Of a DNA stretch of 43,618 bases, positions 1 to 10,191 are shown piece by piece. This DNA is from Caulobacteraceae bacterium (GTDB taxonomy: Bacteria; Pseudomonadota; Alphaproteobacteria; Caulobacterales; Caulobacteraceae), in contig JAIYCQ010000050.1 in NCBI GenBank assembly GCA_027487945.1, positions 1 to 43,618 of the forward strand, in the 5' to 3' direction. A program made the translations under genes and the position numbers. The notes beneath the pieces were generated by a model. The model saw only the letters and a program-made list of their open reading frames with translations, had not been told where the DNA came from and did no database searches. How positions within the stretch are numbered: position 1 is the first letter of the stretch; every line of letters begins with the position of its first letter.

Positions 1-2487
1 GCCGCCCCGGCCCCGGCCGCCGAGGCGCCCCGCGCCGCCGCGCCGCAGCCCGGCAACCAGACCCGCACCTACGAGCCGTCGCGCGAACGCCGCGACGACC
101 GTCCGAGCACCACCACCTACCGCCCCGACCGCGGCGGGACGTCGTTCAATCAGCGGACTCCGCGCGAAGGCGGCGGCAACCCGTACGGCCAGCGCGCGCC
201 GCGTCCGGGGGATCGCCCCGACGGCGACCGTCCGCGCAGCGACCGCCCGCAAGGCGCCGGCGGCTACCAGGGCGCCCGTCCGCCGCGTGACGGCGACCGT
301 CCGCAGGGCGGCGCGCCCCGTCCGGGCGGCGAGACCGTCCGCTATTCCGCGCTCGCGCCGCGTCCGGCGCCGCGCACCGGCGACCGCCCCGGCGGTCCCC
401 GTCCGCCGCGTCCCGGCCAGCCGGCCGCCCCGGCCGCGCCCGAGATCCAGCGCGCCACGCGCTCGGCGCCCCGCCCCGGCGGCGCGCTGCTCGACCGCCG
501 TCCGGACGAGGATGACGATCGCCGCAAGGGCGCCGCGCCCGGCAAGGCCGTCTCGCGCACCAAGGGCGAGCCCAAGCGCCGCGAAGGCCGTCTGACCATC
601 CAGGTCCTGGCCGGTGACGACGAGGGCGCCGCCGAGCGCATGCGCTCGCTGGCCTCGGTTCGCCGGGCCCGTGAACGCGAAAAGGAAAAGCGTCGCGGCG
701 GCGGAGCCGAGCAGGCCCGCATCGCCCGTGAGGTGGTCATTCCCGACATCATCACCGTGCAGGAGCTGTCCAACCGGATGGCCGTGCGCGGCGTCGACAT
801 CATCAAGTTCCTGATGCGTCAGGGCGTGATGCTGAAGATCACCGATGTCATCGACAACGACACCGCCGAGCTGGTGGCCACCGAGTTCGGCCACACCGTC
901 CGCCGCGTGTCCGAGGCCGACGTGGAAGAGGGCTTCCTGGTCGCCGACGACGACGAGGGCGATCTCGAGCCCCGTCCGCCGGTCGTGACCATCATGGGCC
1001 ACGTCGACCACGGCAAGACCTCGCTGCTCGACGCCCTGCGCGCCACCGACGTCGTCGGCGGCGAGGCCGGCGGCATCACCCAGCACATCGGCGCCTACCA
1101 GGTCCGCCTGGAAGACGACGACCGGATCACCTTCCTCGACACCCCCGGCCACGCGGCGTTCAGCGCCATGCGCGCCCGCGGCGCCAATGTCACCGACATC
1201 GTGGTGCTGGTCGTGGCGGCCGACGACGGCGTCAAGCCGCAGACCGCCGAGGCTATCCAGCACGCCAAGGCGGCCGGTGTTCCGATCATCGTGGCGATCA
1301 ACAAGATCGACAAGAACGGCGCCGATCCGACCAAGGTCATCAACGAGCTGCTCCAGCACGAGCTCGTGGCCGAAAGCCTGGGCGGCGACGTCCAGACGGT
1401 CGAGGTGTCCGCCAAGACCCGTCAGGGCCTCGACGAGCTTCTCGAACGCATCCTGCTGCAGGCCGAGGTTCTCGAGCTGCGCGCCAACCCCGACCGCACC
1501 GCCGAGGGCGTGGTGGTCGAGGCCAAGCTGGACAAGGGTCGCGGCGCCGTCGCCACGGTCCTGGTCAAGCGCGGCACGCTGAAGCGCGGCGACATCGTCG
1601 TGGCCGGGGCCCAGTTCGGCCGCGTCCGCGCCCTGCTCAACGAGCGGGACGAACAGCTGACCGAAGCCGGTCCCTCGACCCCGGTCGAGATCCTCGGCCT
1701 CGACGGCGCGCCCTCGCCGGGCGACGCCTTCGCCGTGGTCGAGAACGACGCCCGGGCCCGTGAGCTGACCGACTACCGTCAGCGTCTCAAGCGCGACAAG
1801 GCGGCGGTCGGCGGCGCGGCGGCCGGGGTGTCCCTGACCGACATGATGGCGAAGCTTTCGGCCAAGAAGGTCAGCGAGCTGCCCCTGGTCATCAAGGGCG
1901 ACGTTCAGGGTTCGGTCGAAGCCATCGTCGGCTCGCTGGACAAGCTCGCCACCGACGAGGTCCGCGCGCGGATCATCCTGTCGGGCGCCGGCGCGATCAG
2001 CGAAAGCGACGTCCAGCTGGCCAAGGGCGCCGGCGCGCCGATCATCGGCTTCAACGTCCGGGCCAGCGCCCAGGCGCGGGCCATGGCCGAGCGTGAAGGC
2101 GTCGAGATCCGCTACTACGCGATCATCTACGACCTGATCGACGACATCAAAGGCGTGCTCTCGGGCATGCTGGCGCCGATCCAGCGCGAAACCTTCCTCG
2201 GCAACGCCGAGGTGCTGCAGGTGTTCGACATCAGCAAGATCGGCAAGATCGCCGGCTCGCGCGTCACCGAAGGCGTGGTCCGCAAGGGAGCCAAGGTCCG
2301 TATCGTCCGCGAGAACGTGGTCGTTCTGGAACTGGGCACCCTGGCGACGCTCAAGCGCTTCAAGGACGAGGTCAACGAGGTCAACGCGGGTCAGGAGTGC
2401 GGCATGCACTTCGCCGGCTTCCAGGACATCCGCGCCGGAGACACCATCGAGTGTTTCACCGTCGAGGAAGTGAAGCGCTCGCTCTAG
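1..2487 (+). CDS. infB: Translation initiation factor IF-2 (5' end outside window)
   Basis: GTPase that brings initiator fMet-tRNA to the 30S subunit and promotes subunit joining. The reading frame is open from base 1, so the N-terminus lies upstream; 828 residues are visible. Residues 1 to about 200 are a low-complexity stretch rich in Arg, Pro, Gly and Asp, the variable N-terminal region that is long in alphaproteobacteria. An IF2_N-type segment ([16 protein letters not shown]) follows at about 244-295. The G domain shows GHVDHGKT at 333-340 (G1), DTPGH at 380-384 (G3) and NKID at 434-437 (G4), and the beta-barrel and C-terminal tRNA-binding domains run to the end. An internal ATG at 640 is in frame, but the frame upstream is clearly coding, so it is not the main start. 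The gene is followed by a strong terminator rather than by rbfA/truB, so it ends its transcription unit here. Confidence 0.97.
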   Translation, partial: AAPAPAAEAPRAAAPQPGNQTRTYEPSRERRDDRPSTTTYRPDRGGTSFNQRTPREGGGNPYGQRAPRPGDRPDGDRPRSDRPQGAGGYQGARPPRDGDRPQGGAPRPGGETVRYSALAPRPAPRTGDRPGGPRPPRPGQPAAPAAPEIQRATRSAPRPGGALLDRRPDEDDDRRKGAAPGKAVSRTKGEPKRREGRLTIQVLAGDDEGAAERMRSLASVRRAREREKEKRRGGGAEQARIAREVVIPDIITVQELSNRMAVRGVDIIKFLMRQGVMLKITDVIDNDTAELVATEFGHTVRRVSEADVEEGFLVADDDEGDLEPRPPVVTIMGHVDHGKTSLLDALRATDVVGGEAGGITQHIGAYQVRLEDDDRITFLDTPGHAAFSAMRARGANVTDIVVLVVAADDGVKPQTAEAIQHAKAAGVPIIVAINKIDKNGADPTKVINELLQHELVAESLGGDVQTVEVSAKTRQGLDELLERILLQAEVLELRANPDRTAEGVVVEAKLDKGRGAVATVLVKRGTLKRGDIVVAGAQFGRVRALLNERDEQLTEAGPSTPVEILGLDGAPSPGDAFAVVENDARARELTDYRQRLKRDKAAVGGAAAGVSLTDMMAKLSAKKVSELPLVIKGDVQGSVEAIVGSLDKLATDEVRARIILSGAGAISESDVQLAKGAGAPIIGFNVRASAQARAMAEREGVEIRYYAIIYDLIDDIKGVLSGMLAPIQRETFLGNAEVLQVFDISKIGKIAGSRVTEGVVRKGAKVRIVRENVVVLELGTLATLKRFKDEVNEVNAGQECGMHFAGFQDIRAGDTIECFTVEEVKRSL

Positions 2488-2511
2488 GGCGCGGTTCACC
2501 GCAAACGATCA

Positions 2512-2542
2512 GGGGCGCTGTCTTGCGACAGCGCCCCTTTTT
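2512..2542 (+). terminator. Rho-independent terminator of infB
   Basis: A perfect 11-bp stem (ggggcgctgtc / gacagcgcccc) with a ttgc loop spans 2512-2537 and is followed directly by five T residues. It starts 24 bp after the infB stop. The minus-strand side has no U-tract, so it mainly serves infB, although metK converges from the right. Confidence 0.92.
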
Positions 2543-2571
2543 CGTTGTTCCCGGTCGGAGGGCCGGTGGGC

Positions 2572-3795
2572 CTAGGCGAGCTTCTGCAGTTCCGGGACCA
2601 GATCGGTCTTTTCCCAGCTGAAGCCGCCCTCGTTGTCCGGCGTGCGGCCGAAGTGGCCGTAGGCGGCGGTGCGGGCATAGATCGGCCGGTTCAGCTGCAG
2701 GTGTTCGCGGATGGCGCGCGGCGTGGCGCCGCCGATCAGCTCGGGCAGGATGCGCTCAAGCTCGGCCGGATCGACCTTGCCGGTGCCGTGGAGGTCGACG
2801 TGGAACGAGACCGGCTTGGCCACGCCGATGGCGTAGGCGATCTGGATCGTGCAGCGGTCGGCCAGGCCGGCGGCCACGACGTTCTTGGCGAGGTAGCGGC
2901 AGGCGTAGGCCGCCGACCGGTCGACCTTGGTCGGGTCCTTGCCGCTGAAGGCGCCGCCGCCGTGGGGCGAGGCGCCGCCGTAGGTGTCGACGATGATCTT
3001 GCGGCCGGTGACGCCGGCGTCGCCGTCGGGCCCGCCGATCTCGAAGCGCCCGGTCGGGTTGACCAGCCACTGGGTCTTCTTCGTCACCAGGCCTTCGGGG
3101 AACACCGACAGTACGTGCGGCTTGATGAGGTCCAGCATGCGCTTGCTGGTCGCCGCCTTGCCGTCGATCTTCTTCTTGTGCTGGTGCGAGACGACGATGG
3201 AGACCACGCGCACCGGCTTGCCGGCCCCGTCATACTCCAGCGTCACCTGGCTCTTGGCATCCGGCTCCAGCGCCGACAGCTCGCCGCTGTGACGCAGCTC
3301 GGCCAGGCGCTTGAGGATGTTGTGGCTGTACTGCAGCGTGGCCGGCATCAGTTCCGGCGTCTCGGTCGAGGCGTAGCCGAACATGATGCCCTGGTCGCCG
3401 GCGCCTTCGTCCTTCTTGTCGCTGGCGTCGACGCCCTGGGCGATGTGGGCGGACTGGCCGTGCAGGTAGCAGGCGTACTTCGCCTTCTCCCAGTGGAAGC
3501 CCTTCTGCTCGTAGCCGATGTCCTTGACCGCGGCGCGGACCCTGGGCTCGAGCGACCGGATGATGTCCCGGGTCAGGGCCTTGTTGGCGGCCTTGTCGCC
3601 GCCGGGCTTGCCGGCGCGGACTTCGCCGGCCAGCACGATCCGGTTGGTGGTGACCAGCGTTTCGCAGGCCACGCGGGCCTCGGGGTCGGCGGCCAGGAAG
3701 GCGTCGACGACGGTGTCGCTGATGCGGTCGGCGACCTTGTCGGGATGGCCTTCCGACACGCTTTCGCTGGTGAAGATATAGGAGGATCGGCTCAA
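2572..3795 (-). CDS. metK: S-adenosylmethionine synthetase (methionine adenosyltransferase)
   Basis: Makes S-adenosylmethionine from methionine and ATP in the cytoplasm, releasing phosphate and pyrophosphate. The 407-residue protein shows the family signatures [17 protein letters not shown] near the N-terminus, [12 protein letters not shown] at 131-142 and the glycine-rich GGGAFSGKD at 279-287. The length is slightly above the 384 residues of the E. coli enzyme. The start is TTG at 3795: no upstream ATG fits, the family N-terminus begins here, and GGAG lies 8-9 bases upstream. It is the last gene of the long minus-strand run, but it has its own promoter region with a 16-bp palindrome at 3850-3865, so it is probably regulated separately by methionine or SAM status. 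It converges on infB. Confidence 0.97.
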   Translation of the reverse strand: MSRSSYIFTSESVSEGHPDKVADRISDTVVDAFLAADPEARVACETLVTTNRIVLAGEVRAGKPGGDKAANKALTRDIIRSLEPRVRAAVKDIGYEQKGFHWEKAKYACYLHGQSAHIAQGVDASDKKDEGAGDQGIMFGYASTETPELMPATLQYSHNILKRLAELRHSGELSALEPDAKSQVTLEYDGAGKPVRVVSIVVSHQHKKKIDGKAATSKRMLDLIKPHVLSVFPEGLVTKKTQWLVNPTGRFEIGGPDGDAGVTGRKIIVDTYGGASPHGGGAFSGKDPTKVDRSAAYACRYLAKNVVAAGLADRCTIQIAYAIGVAKPVSFHVDLHGTGKVDPAELERILPELIGGATPRAIREHLQLNRPIYARTAAYGHFGRTPDNEGGFSWEKTDLVPELQKLA

Positions 3796-3849
3796 GACAG
3801 CACTCCGGGGGGGGCAACAGGACCGTCCTGGAGACGGCCCCGAAAACCT

Positions 3850-3865
3850 ATAAGGATATCTTTAT
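3850..3865 (-). promoter_or_regulatory. Palindromic operator upstream of metK
   Basis: The sequence ATAAGGATATCTTTAT (plus strand) matches its own reverse complement at 14 of 16 positions and is centred on GATATC. It lies 55-70 bp upstream of the metK TTG and is strikingly AT-rich in a GC-rich region. On the minus strand a plausible promoter (TTGCGG, 14 bp, TTATAG) overlaps it, so a bound protein would block RNA polymerase. From family knowledge, ArsR-type methionine-cycle regulators (SahR/SamR class) use AT-rich palindromes of this kind upstream of metK and related genes; which regulator binds here is inference. No regulator of that type is encoded in the window. Confidence 0.6.
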
Positions 3866-3957
3866 GTCCGCAAGGCGACGCGCGCCCTCCGGGCTTCGCC
3901 GGGCCCCGGAAATTGCCAACCCGGCGTCAGCCCGGTTCGTCAGCCCCTGGTGCGCCG

Positions 3958-4401
3958 TCAGACTTCGGCGCTGTCGGCGGCCTCTTCTTCCTCGGCCATG
4001 GAGCGCACGAGGTCGAGGATGCGGCGGCGGACACGGCCGCGCTTGATCTTGGGGAAGAGCGCCGCCAGTTCCAGGCCTTCGGGAGTCATCAGGAAGTCGT
4101 GGATGAAGGGCTCCGCGCCGCTGTCGGACACGCCCTCGGCGCGCGCGGTCGAGGGGTCGACGAGGCCTTCGAAGAAGTAGGCGATCGAGGTCTGCAGGGA
4201 CTTGGCGATCTCGTACAGCTTGGAGGCGCTGACGCGATTGGCGCCGCGCTCATACTTCTGGACCTGCTGGAAGGTCAGGCCGAGATCGTCGGCGAGGCGT
4301 TCCTGGGAAACGCCCAGCAGCTTGCGGCGCATCCGGATGCGACCACCGACGTGAAGGTCGACGGGGTTGGGAGAGCGATCAGTATCAGTGGTAGCGTTCA
4401 T
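3958..4401 (-). CDS. XRE-family helix-turn-helix transcriptional regulator
   Basis: A 147-residue DNA-binding protein with a Cro/CI-type helix-turn-helix at about residues 20-76. The recognition segment SQERLADDLGLTFQQVQKYE is typical of the PraR-like XRE group that is widespread in alphaproteobacteria. The N-terminus PNPVDLHVGGRIRMRR also fits that group. The C-terminal half is charged and ends in an acidic run (EEEEAADSAEV). It lies 26 bp downstream of lnt and 162 bp upstream of metK on the same strand. It could act on metK or on distant targets such as cell-cycle or surface genes; its target cannot be read from the sequence. Confidence 0.88.
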   Translation of the reverse strand: MNATTDTDRSPNPVDLHVGGRIRMRRKLLGVSQERLADDLGLTFQQVQKYERGANRVSASKLYEIAKSLQTSIAYFFEGLVDPSTARAEGVSDSGAEPFIHDFLMTPEGLELAALFPKIKRGRVRRRILDLVRSMAEEEEAADSAEV

Positions 4402-4427
4402 GAGGCCCTGAGTAGCAGAAACACTGG

Positions 4428-6047
4428 TTACGCCTTCCCCTTCATGCCGTTCTGCCGCGTTTTCAAGGTCTGGACTACCCGAATACGCAGGCTGACCAAG
4501 GCCGAGGAGAACACCATCACAAGGAAGGGAATATCACCAAGGCGGCGGTACAGGGTGTCTGACTGCCGTTGGGGTACGACGGCGTCAATAACGCCGGTAT
4601 GCCCCAGACGCAACGCTCCTGCGTCCACCTGTCCCAGGGCGCTGATCACCGCCGAAACGCCGGTGGGGGTCGACCGCAGCACGGGGGCCCCCTCCTCGAT
4701 CGCCCGATAGCTGGCGAGGTTGAGGTGCTGCAGCGGCCCGCTGGTGCGCCCGAACCAGGCATCGTTGGAAACATTGACGATAAAGGCCGGCGCCACGCCC
4801 GAGGCCAGCGCGCCGCGCCGGGTGAAGCCGGGGAACAGGGCCTCGTAGCAGATCAGCGGCTGGAACGGCGGCAGGCCGGCGACGGTCATCGGCCGGGGCT
4901 CGGGCCCGGTGGCGAAGCTCTCCGGCGCATGGACCAGGGCCTTGACGCCCAGGCGGGTGAGGAGGTCCTCCAGCGGCAGGAACTCGCCGAACGGCACCAG
5001 CCGGTGCTTGTCGTAGACCCCCGCCGGCGCGAGGCCTCCGGCGGTGCGTCGCACCGCGACCAGGGTGTTGAAATAGCGAACGTCGGCCGGCGTTCCGTCG
5101 TAGCGATAGGCGCCGACGAGCAGCACCTGCCCCGGGCGCAGCGCCTGCTCGACCGCCTGCCGGGTCCAGGTCCCGGGCGCCAGGTAGTCGTTGACGGCGG
5201 CCGGTATGGCGCCCTCGGGCCAGATGACGATGTCGGCGGGCGGGCCGGCGTAGGGACGGGCAGTCAGGCCGGTATAGGCCTCGACGATCCGCTGGAAATG
5301 GGCCGGGTCGTACTTGGCGGCCTGTTTGACGTCAGCCTGGACGATCCGCACGCGCACGGCCGCGGATCCGGGGGCGGGCCGCACCGGATCCAGGGTCCGC
5401 ACCGCCCCCCACAGGAAGAGCCCGGCCAGTACCGCCGCGGCGCCGCCGACGGCGATGCGGCCGCGCCGTCCGTCGCGCCAGAGCGCGGCGGTCGAAACGG
5501 TCGCCAGGGTGATCCAGGTCAGGCCGTAGGCCCCGACCAGGGACGCGGTCTGTGACATCGCCGACCCGGCCCGCCAGGTCTCGCCGGGCAGGTTCCAGGG
5601 AAAGCCGGTCAGCACATGGCCGCGGAGCCACTCGAAGGCGGCGAACACCCCCGCGAAGACCAGGACGCGGGACAGGCCCGTCGCGTGGATCAGGCGATAG
5701 GCGGCCATGGCCGCGCCCCAGAACAGCGCCACGCCTCCGGCCATGGCCGCAACCGCCAGGGGCGCCATCCAGCCGTGGGCGACAATATCGACGAGGAAGG
5801 CCTCGGCGATCCACCAGGTCCCGACCGCGAAATAGGCCAGACCGGCCAGCCAGCCACGCCAGAAGGCCGAGCGCAGCGGCCGGGCCTCGTCGGCCGTGTC
5901 GACCAGCCAGAGCAGCAGCGGATAGCCGAGCAGGCCCGGCAGCAACCCGAAGGGCGGATGGGCCAGCGCCGCCGCCAGGCCGGCGGCGAGGGCCAGCAGC
6001 CAGCGTGGCGCGGCCTCCAGCCGGCCGGCGAGCCGCGCGACGATCAC
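4428..6047 (-). CDS. lnt: Apolipoprotein N-acyltransferase
   Basis: Integral inner-membrane enzyme that adds the third acyl chain to the N-terminal cysteine of lipoproteins, the last step of lipoprotein maturation. The 539 residues start with several hydrophobic membrane segments (about 1-215), followed by a periplasmic nitrilase-fold domain. The catalytic triad is visible as Glu278 (WPEGA), Lys347 (YDKHR) and Cys400 (LICYE), and a final hydrophobic stretch near the C-terminus provides the last membrane helix. The start is GTG at 6047, overlapping the corC stop in GTGA, so translation is probably coupled. The miaB-phoH-ybeY-corC-lnt order is a widely conserved bacterial cluster. Confidence 0.96.
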   Translation of the reverse strand: MIVARLAGRLEAAPRWLLALAAGLAAALAHPPFGLLPGLLGYPLLLWLVDTADEARPLRSAFWRGWLAGLAYFAVGTWWIAEAFLVDIVAHGWMAPLAVAAMAGGVALFWGAAMAAYRLIHATGLSRVLVFAGVFAAFEWLRGHVLTGFPWNLPGETWRAGSAMSQTASLVGAYGLTWITLATVSTAALWRDGRRGRIAVGGAAAVLAGLFLWGAVRTLDPVRPAPGSAAVRVRIVQADVKQAAKYDPAHFQRIVEAYTGLTARPYAGPPADIVIWPEGAIPAAVNDYLAPGTWTRQAVEQALRPGQVLLVGAYRYDGTPADVRYFNTLVAVRRTAGGLAPAGVYDKHRLVPFGEFLPLEDLLTRLGVKALVHAPESFATGPEPRPMTVAGLPPFQPLICYEALFPGFTRRGALASGVAPAFIVNVSNDAWFGRTSGPLQHLNLASYRAIEEGAPVLRSTPTGVSAVISALGQVDAGALRLGHTGVIDAVVPQRQSDTLYRRLGDIPFLVMVFSSALVSLRIRVVQTLKTRQNGMKGKA

Positions 6048-6943
6048 GCCGGGGGCGCCTCTGCGCCGGGGCCGTCAGGCGCCGGGCGCACCCGGATCCG
6101 CTTCACCCGCCGCGGGTCGGCGTCCATGATCTCCAGCTCGTAGCCGGCCGGATGCTGGATGACCTCGCCCCGGCGCGGCACGCGGCCGGCGATGGCGGTG
6201 ACGAGGCCGCCGACGGTGTCGATCTCTTCCTCAAGTTCGCTCGGCGCCAGTTCGCCGGCGCCGAGGGCCGCCTCCAGATCCTCCAGCGGCGCGCGGGCGT
6301 CGGCCTCGAAGATTCCGCCGGGCCGGGCGCGCACGCCGCTGACCGTGGCCTCGTCATGCTCGTCGTCGATCTCGCCGACCACGGCCTCGATCAGATCCTC
6401 GAGCGTCACCAGACCCTCGGTGCCGCCGTACTCGTCGATGACCAGGGCCATGTGGATGCGGGTCTTCTGCATCTGCGCCAGCAGGTCGGCGGCGCGCATC
6501 GAGGCCGGCACATAGAGGGTTTCGCGCTTCAGCCGCCGCAGGGGGGTCGAGGCGCCGGCCGGCTTGCGGCCCTTGCCGGACACCGCCTTGAACACGTCCT
6601 TGATGTGGACGACCCCGACGGGATCATCGAGGGTCTCGCGATAGATCGGCAGCCGGCTGTGCTCGGTCTCGATGAACAGCGCCACCAGGGTGTCGAACGG
6701 GGTGTTGATGTCCACGGCGACGACATCGGCCCGGGGCGTCATCAGGTCGTCGACGGTCAGGGCCTGAAAGGCGCGCGCCTGCCCGACCAGCGTCGCGGCG
6801 GCGGCGGCGGCCTGTCCCTGGGGCGTCGCCAGCTCCTGAACCGGCTCGAGAACCTCCCGGCGCAGGCGGCGGAAGAGGGCGCGAAGCCCCCGGCTTCGTC
6901 GGGGGGGTGTATCGGGCTGCGCCCCGGTATCGTCGCTCGGCAT
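6044..6943 (-). CDS. corC: CorC/HlyC-type CBS-domain protein
   Basis: A 299-residue cytosolic protein of the CorC/TlyC family, associated with magnesium/cobalt efflux or membrane transport. A tandem CBS pair begins at VDDLMTPRADVVAVDI and continues through the segment VVHIKDVFKAV and LVTLEDLIEAVVGEI; the C-terminal CorC_HlyC domain (GGIFEADARAPLEDLE onward) follows. No N-terminal membrane segments of the DUF21 type are present, so this is the short soluble form. I chose ATG 6943 because AGGGA lies 6 bases upstream and it starts 13 bp after the ybeY stop; a longer frame from 7006 would run into ybeY and lacks support. It overlaps the lnt start by 4 bp. Confidence 0.93.
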   Translation of the reverse strand: MPSDDTGAQPDTPPRRSRGLRALFRRLRREVLEPVQELATPQGQAAAAAATLVGQARAFQALTVDDLMTPRADVVAVDINTPFDTLVALFIETEHSRLPIYRETLDDPVGVVHIKDVFKAVSGKGRKPAGASTPLRRLKRETLYVPASMRAADLLAQMQKTRIHMALVIDEYGGTEGLVTLEDLIEAVVGEIDDEHDEATVSGVRARPGGIFEADARAPLEDLEAALGAGELAPSELEEEIDTVGGLVTAIAGRVPRRGEVIQHPAGYELEIMDADPRRVKRIRVRPAPDGPGAEAPPA

Positions 6944-6956
6944 GTCGTCCCTGCTG

Positions 6957-7388
6957 TCAGGCGTAAGGGTCGGGAACGCCCAGGTCGGCGAGAAGCCGCC
7001 GCTCAAGCGCCTCCATCTCCTCGGCCTCGGCCTCGGTGAGGTGGTCGTATCCTAGAAGATGTAGCACCCCGTGCGCCACCAGGTGTTGCAGGTGGTGCGC
7101 CAGAGGCTTGCCCTGCTCCGCCGCCTCGCGGGCGCAGACGCCGTAGGCCAGGGCGATATCGCCCAGGTGATCCTCGGGATTGGCCGGGGCCGGGAAGCTG
7201 AGCACATTGGTCGGCCCGGCCTTGCCGCGGAAGCGCTGGTTCAGCTCGGCGACGGCGTCATCGTCGGCCAGCAGGATGGTGACCGCGCCCGCGCCCGCCA
7301 GAGCCGCCTGCGCCGACGCTAGGATGAGGGCCTCCGCGCCGGGCAGGGCGGCGGACCAGGCCTCGTCCTCGATCTCGATATCGATCAT
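6957..7388 (-). CDS. ybeY: Endoribonuclease YbeY (rRNA maturation factor)
   Basis: Single-strand-specific metal-dependent endoribonuclease involved in 16S rRNA 3' maturation and ribosome quality control. The 143-residue protein carries the zinc motif [11 protein letters not shown] with His106, His110 and His116, and the family segment TNVLSFP at about 60-66. Its ATG overlaps the phoH stop in ATGA, so the two are probably translationally coupled. The phoH-ybeY pairing is one of the most conserved gene neighbourhoods in bacteria. Confidence 0.96.
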   Translation of the reverse strand: MIDIEIEDEAWSAALPGAEALILASAQAALAGAGAVTILLADDDAVAELNQRFRGKAGPTNVLSFPAPANPEDHLGDIALAYGVCAREAAEQGKPLAHHLQHLVAHGVLHLLGYDHLTEAEAEEMEALERRLLADLGVPDPYA

Positions 7389-8344
7389 CGACCGGCGCGC
7401 CGGGCCGCGTCAGCGTCGTAGGCCTTGACGATGCGGGCCACCATAGGGTGGCGCACCACGTCCTCGGCGCTGAAGCGTGTGACGCCGACGCCCTCGACGC
7501 CCTCGAGAATCGACACGGCGTGGGCCAGGCCGGAGTCGGCGGCGTTGAGCAGGTCGACCTGGCTGGGGTCGCCGGTCACCGCCATACGCGAGCCCTCGCC
7601 CAGCCGGGTGAGGACCATCTTCATCTGCAGCCGGCTGGTGTTCTGGGCCTCGTCGACGATGACATAGGCATGGGCCAGGGTGCGCCCCCGCATGAAGGCG
7701 ATCGGGGCGACCTCGATCTCGCCCTTGTCGCGCCGCCGCCGCAGCTGTTCGGAGCCGATGATCTGGGTCAGCGACTCCCAGACCGGCGCCATATAGGGGT
7801 CGACCTTCTCGGTCAGGTCGCCGGGCAGGAAGCCCAGCTTCTCGCCGGCCTCGACGGCGGGGCGGGTGATGATCAGCCGGTCGACGTCGCCGCGCAGCAG
7901 CATGCCTGCCCCGTGGGCGACGGCCAGAAAGGTCTTGCCGGTGCCGGCCGGGCCGAGGCCGAAGGTGACATCATGCCGGCCCAGCATCTCCATGTAGCGG
8001 GCCTGGGCGTTGGTCTTGGGCGACACCGGGCCCTGACGACCGCCGCCGGCGCGGGTCACGGCGGCCGCGCCGCCGGGGACGGCGGGACGGGCCTCGCCGA
8101 CGGCGACGCGGACGTCGGCCTCGCTGACCTCCGATCCCGCGTCGATCAGCGCCTCGAGGGTGGCGATCGCGCGCCGGGCCTGGCCCCGGCCTCGGGCGTC
8201 GCCCTGGACCGAGACGCCGCCGCCGGGGGTCTCGATCAGCACCTTGAAGGCGTCCTCGATCAGGGCGGCGTGGCGGCCGCCGGGGCCGTAGACCGCGCGG
8301 GCGGCCGCGTCGGACAGCGGCAGGAAGTCAGGGGGCCGGCTCAT
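7385..8344 (-). CDS. phoH: PhoH-family ATPase (PhoL/YbeZ)
   Basis: Cytoplasmic P-loop ATPase of the PhoH/YbeZ type, thought to act with YbeY in RNA metabolism. In the 319-residue product an N-terminal KH-like region precedes the ATPase domain. Walker A is GPAGTGKT at 131-138 and Walker B is VIVDEAQN at 228-235. The frame stays open upstream to 9139, but that stretch is the shadow of miaB. The start ATG at 8344 overlaps the miaB stop in ATGA and gives the usual family N-terminus. Confidence 0.95.
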   Translation of the reverse strand: MSRPPDFLPLSDAAARAVYGPGGRHAALIEDAFKVLIETPGGGVSVQGDARGRGQARRAIATLEALIDAGSEVSEADVRVAVGEARPAVPGGAAAVTRAGGGRQGPVSPKTNAQARYMEMLGRHDVTFGLGPAGTGKTFLAVAHGAGMLLRGDVDRLIITRPAVEAGEKLGFLPGDLTEKVDPYMAPVWESLTQIIGSEQLRRRRDKGEIEVAPIAFMRGRTLAHAYVIVDEAQNTSRLQMKMVLTRLGEGSRMAVTGDPSQVDLLNAADSGLAHAVSILEGVEGVGVTRFSAEDVVRHPMVARIVKAYDADAARRAGR

Positions 8345-9684
8345 GCCGGCGCCGTAACGAGCGAGCCGGAGAGGCTGTTGCGGGTCGCCGCCTCGATCCG
8401 CACCGGCACGATCGACCCGATCAGCTGCTCGGGCCCGTCGATATGCACCGGTTGCAGCCAGGGCGAGCGGCCGCCGATCTGGCCCTCGTGGCGACCGGTC
8501 TTCTCGATCAGCACCGGCGCGATCCGCCCGACCACCGACTGGTTGAAGGCGGCGGCCTGGTCCTGCAGCAGGGCGTTCAGCCGCTGCAGACGCTCGTCCA
8601 TGACCTGTTCGGCCACCTGGCCGGGCAGGGCGGACGCGGGGGTGCCGGGGCGGCGGCTGTACTTGAAGCTGAAGGCGCCGGCGTAGCCGACCTCGCGCAC
8701 AAGGTTCAGCGTCGCCGCGAAGTCGCTCTCCCGCTCGCCGGGGAAGCCGACGATGAAGTCGCAGCTCATGGCGATGTCGGGCCGGGCGGTGCGGATGCGC
8801 TCGACCAGCCGCAGGTAGTGTTCGGCCGTGTGGCCGCGGTTCATGGCCTTCAGGATCCTGTCGGACCCGGACTGCACCGGCAGATGCAGGTAAGGCATCA
8901 GGGCCTCGACCTCGCCGTGGGCGGCGATCAGGGCCTCGTCCATGTCGCGCGGATGGCTGGTGGTGTAGCGGATGCGGTCGAGGCCATCGACCTTCGCCAG
9001 CTGGCGCACCAGGCCGGCCAGGCCGCCGTCGCAGCCGTCGTAGGCATTGACGTTCTGGCCCAGCAGGGTCACCTCGCGCACACCCTTGGACGCCAGATCG
9101 CGGGCCTCGGCCAGGATGGTGTCGGCCGGACGCGACCACTCGCCGCCGCGCGTATAGGGCACCACACAGAAGGTGCAGAACTTGTCGCAGCCCTCCTGGA
9201 CGGTGAGGAAGGCGGTGACGCCGGTGACATGGCGTTCGGTCGGCAGGGCGTCGAACTTCTCGTCGGCGGCGAAGTCGGCGCTGAGCCGCTCGCCGGTGGC
9301 CCGGTGGGCGCGGGCGATCAGCTCGGGCAGCTGGTGATAGGCCTGCGGCCCGACGACCAGGTCCACGGCGGGCTGGCGGCGCATGATCTCCTCGCCCTCG
9401 GCCTGGGCCACGCAGCCGGCGACGACGATGTTCATCCTGCCCCCGGCTTGCGCCTTGCGGCCCTTCATCAGCTTGATCTGGCCGAGTTCGGAATAGACCT
9501 TCTCGGTGGCCTTCTCGCGGATGTGGCAGGTGTTGAGCACCACCAGATCGGCGCCTTCGGGGTCGTCGGTCACGCCATAGCCGAGCGGGCGCAGGACATC
9601 GGCCATGCGCTCGCTGTCATAGACGTTCATCTGACAGCCGTAGGTCTTGATGTAGAGGCGCTTTTCCGGCGCGGACTGGGTCAT
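8341..9684 (-). CDS. miaB: tRNA-2-methylthio-N6-dimethylallyladenosine synthase
   Basis: Radical-SAM methylthiotransferase that converts i6A37 to ms2i6A37 in tRNAs reading UNN codons. All six cluster ligands are present: Cys17, Cys53 and Cys91 for the auxiliary 4Fe-4S cluster, and Cys166, Cys170 and Cys173 (CDKFCTFC) for the radical SAM cluster. The C-terminal part contains the TRAM RNA-binding domain ([14 protein letters not shown]...). At 447 residues it has the normal length. It depends on Fe-S supply, which fits the nearby nfuA and fur. It starts 56 bp after fur. Confidence 0.97.
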   Translation of the reverse strand: MTQSAPEKRLYIKTYGCQMNVYDSERMADVLRPLGYGVTDDPEGADLVVLNTCHIREKATEKVYSELGQIKLMKGRKAQAGGRMNIVVAGCVAQAEGEEIMRRQPAVDLVVGPQAYHQLPELIARAHRATGERLSADFAADEKFDALPTERHVTGVTAFLTVQEGCDKFCTFCVVPYTRGGEWSRPADTILAEARDLASKGVREVTLLGQNVNAYDGCDGGLAGLVRQLAKVDGLDRIRYTTSHPRDMDEALIAAHGEVEALMPYLHLPVQSGSDRILKAMNRGHTAEHYLRLVERIRTARPDIAMSCDFIVGFPGERESDFAATLNLVREVGYAGAFSFKYSRRPGTPASALPGQVAEQVMDERLQRLNALLQDQAAAFNQSVVGRIAPVLIEKTGRHEGQIGGRSPWLQPVHIDGPEQLIGSIVPVRIEAATRNSLSGSLVTAPA

Positions 9685-9718
9685 GCCGGGTTTATGGGGT
9701 TCAGGAGCCCGGGGATCA

Positions 9719-9742
9719 AGGTTGGGCCTCCCGACCCAACCT
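9719..9742 (-). terminator. Hairpin at the end of fur (possible weak terminator or attenuator)
   Basis: An 8-bp inverted repeat (AGGTTGGG / CCCAACCT, 8-base loop) begins at the fur stop codon. On the minus strand it is followed only by ttgatcccc, so it has no real U-tract and probably lets much of the transcript through into miaB. Confidence 0.35.
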
Positions 9743-10148
9743 ACTCCTCGATCGGAACCCCGTAGAGCTCCAGGCGGTGATCGACCAGTTTGTAGCCGAG
9801 CTTGCGGGCGATGGCCTGCTGCAGGGCCTCGATCTCGTCGTCGACGAACTCGACCACCTTTCCGGTCTTCATGTCGATCAGGTGGTCGTGGTGGACGTCG
9901 GGCGCCTCTTCATAGCGGCTGCGGCCGTCGCGGAAGTCGTGGCGCTCGATGATCCCCGACTCCTCGAACAGCCGGACCGTCCGGTAGACGGTGGCGATGG
10001 AGATGTGCGGGTCGATAGCGTGGGCGCGACGGTAGAGCTCCTCGACGTCCGGGTGGTCCTGGGCCGAGGACAGGACGCGGGCGATGACCCGACGCTGGTC
10101 GGTCATCCGCATGCCTTTTTCGACGCACAGTTTTTCGAGCCGGTCCAA
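9741..10148 (-). CDS. fur: Fur-family iron/metal-responsive repressor
   Basis: Metal-dependent DNA-binding regulator of iron homeostasis. From the TTG at 10148 the protein has 135 residues: an N-terminal winged helix ([12 protein letters not shown], then [13 protein letters not shown] at about 49-61) and a C-terminal dimerisation/metal domain with HHDH at 86-89. It has a single cysteine and lacks the CxxC pairs of E. coli Fur, as is usual in alphaproteobacteria. The TTG at 10148 is preceded by GGAG at 7 bases; the TTG 27 bases further upstream has no ribosome-binding site. The gene lies between rimI and miaB, close to nfuA, so an iron-regulation gene sits among Fe-S-dependent functions. Confidence 0.94.
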   Translation of the reverse strand: MDRLEKLCVEKGMRMTDQRRVIARVLSSAQDHPDVEELYRRAHAIDPHISIATVYRTVRLFEESGIIERHDFRDGRSRYEEAPDVHHDHLIDMKTGKVVEFVDDEIEALQQAIARKLGYKLVDHRLELYGVPIEE

Positions 10149-10191
10149 GGCAGTTCTCCGTCTGAGTCGCGCCAAGATAGGCGCTGGCCGC

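Noticed and set aside
1..600. Repetitive CG/Arg-Pro-Gly stretch as a repeat array
   Set aside because: It is the in-frame low-complexity N-terminal part of IF-2, without regular spacer-repeat units.
3796..3957. SAM riboswitch upstream of metK
   Set aside because: I could not recognise a SAM-I, SAM-II or SAM/SAH-type fold by eye; the palindromic operator explains the conserved-looking segment better. A covariance-model search would settle it.
2545..4710. 721-codon plus-strand ORF opposite metK and the XRE gene
   Set aside because: It is the antisense shadow of metK and its neighbours; the product is low-complexity and matches no family, whereas the minus-strand genes have clear motifs.
8345..9139. 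N-terminal extension of PhoH
   Set aside because: The extension lies wholly within miaB; the PhoH family starts at the ATGA overlap at 8344.
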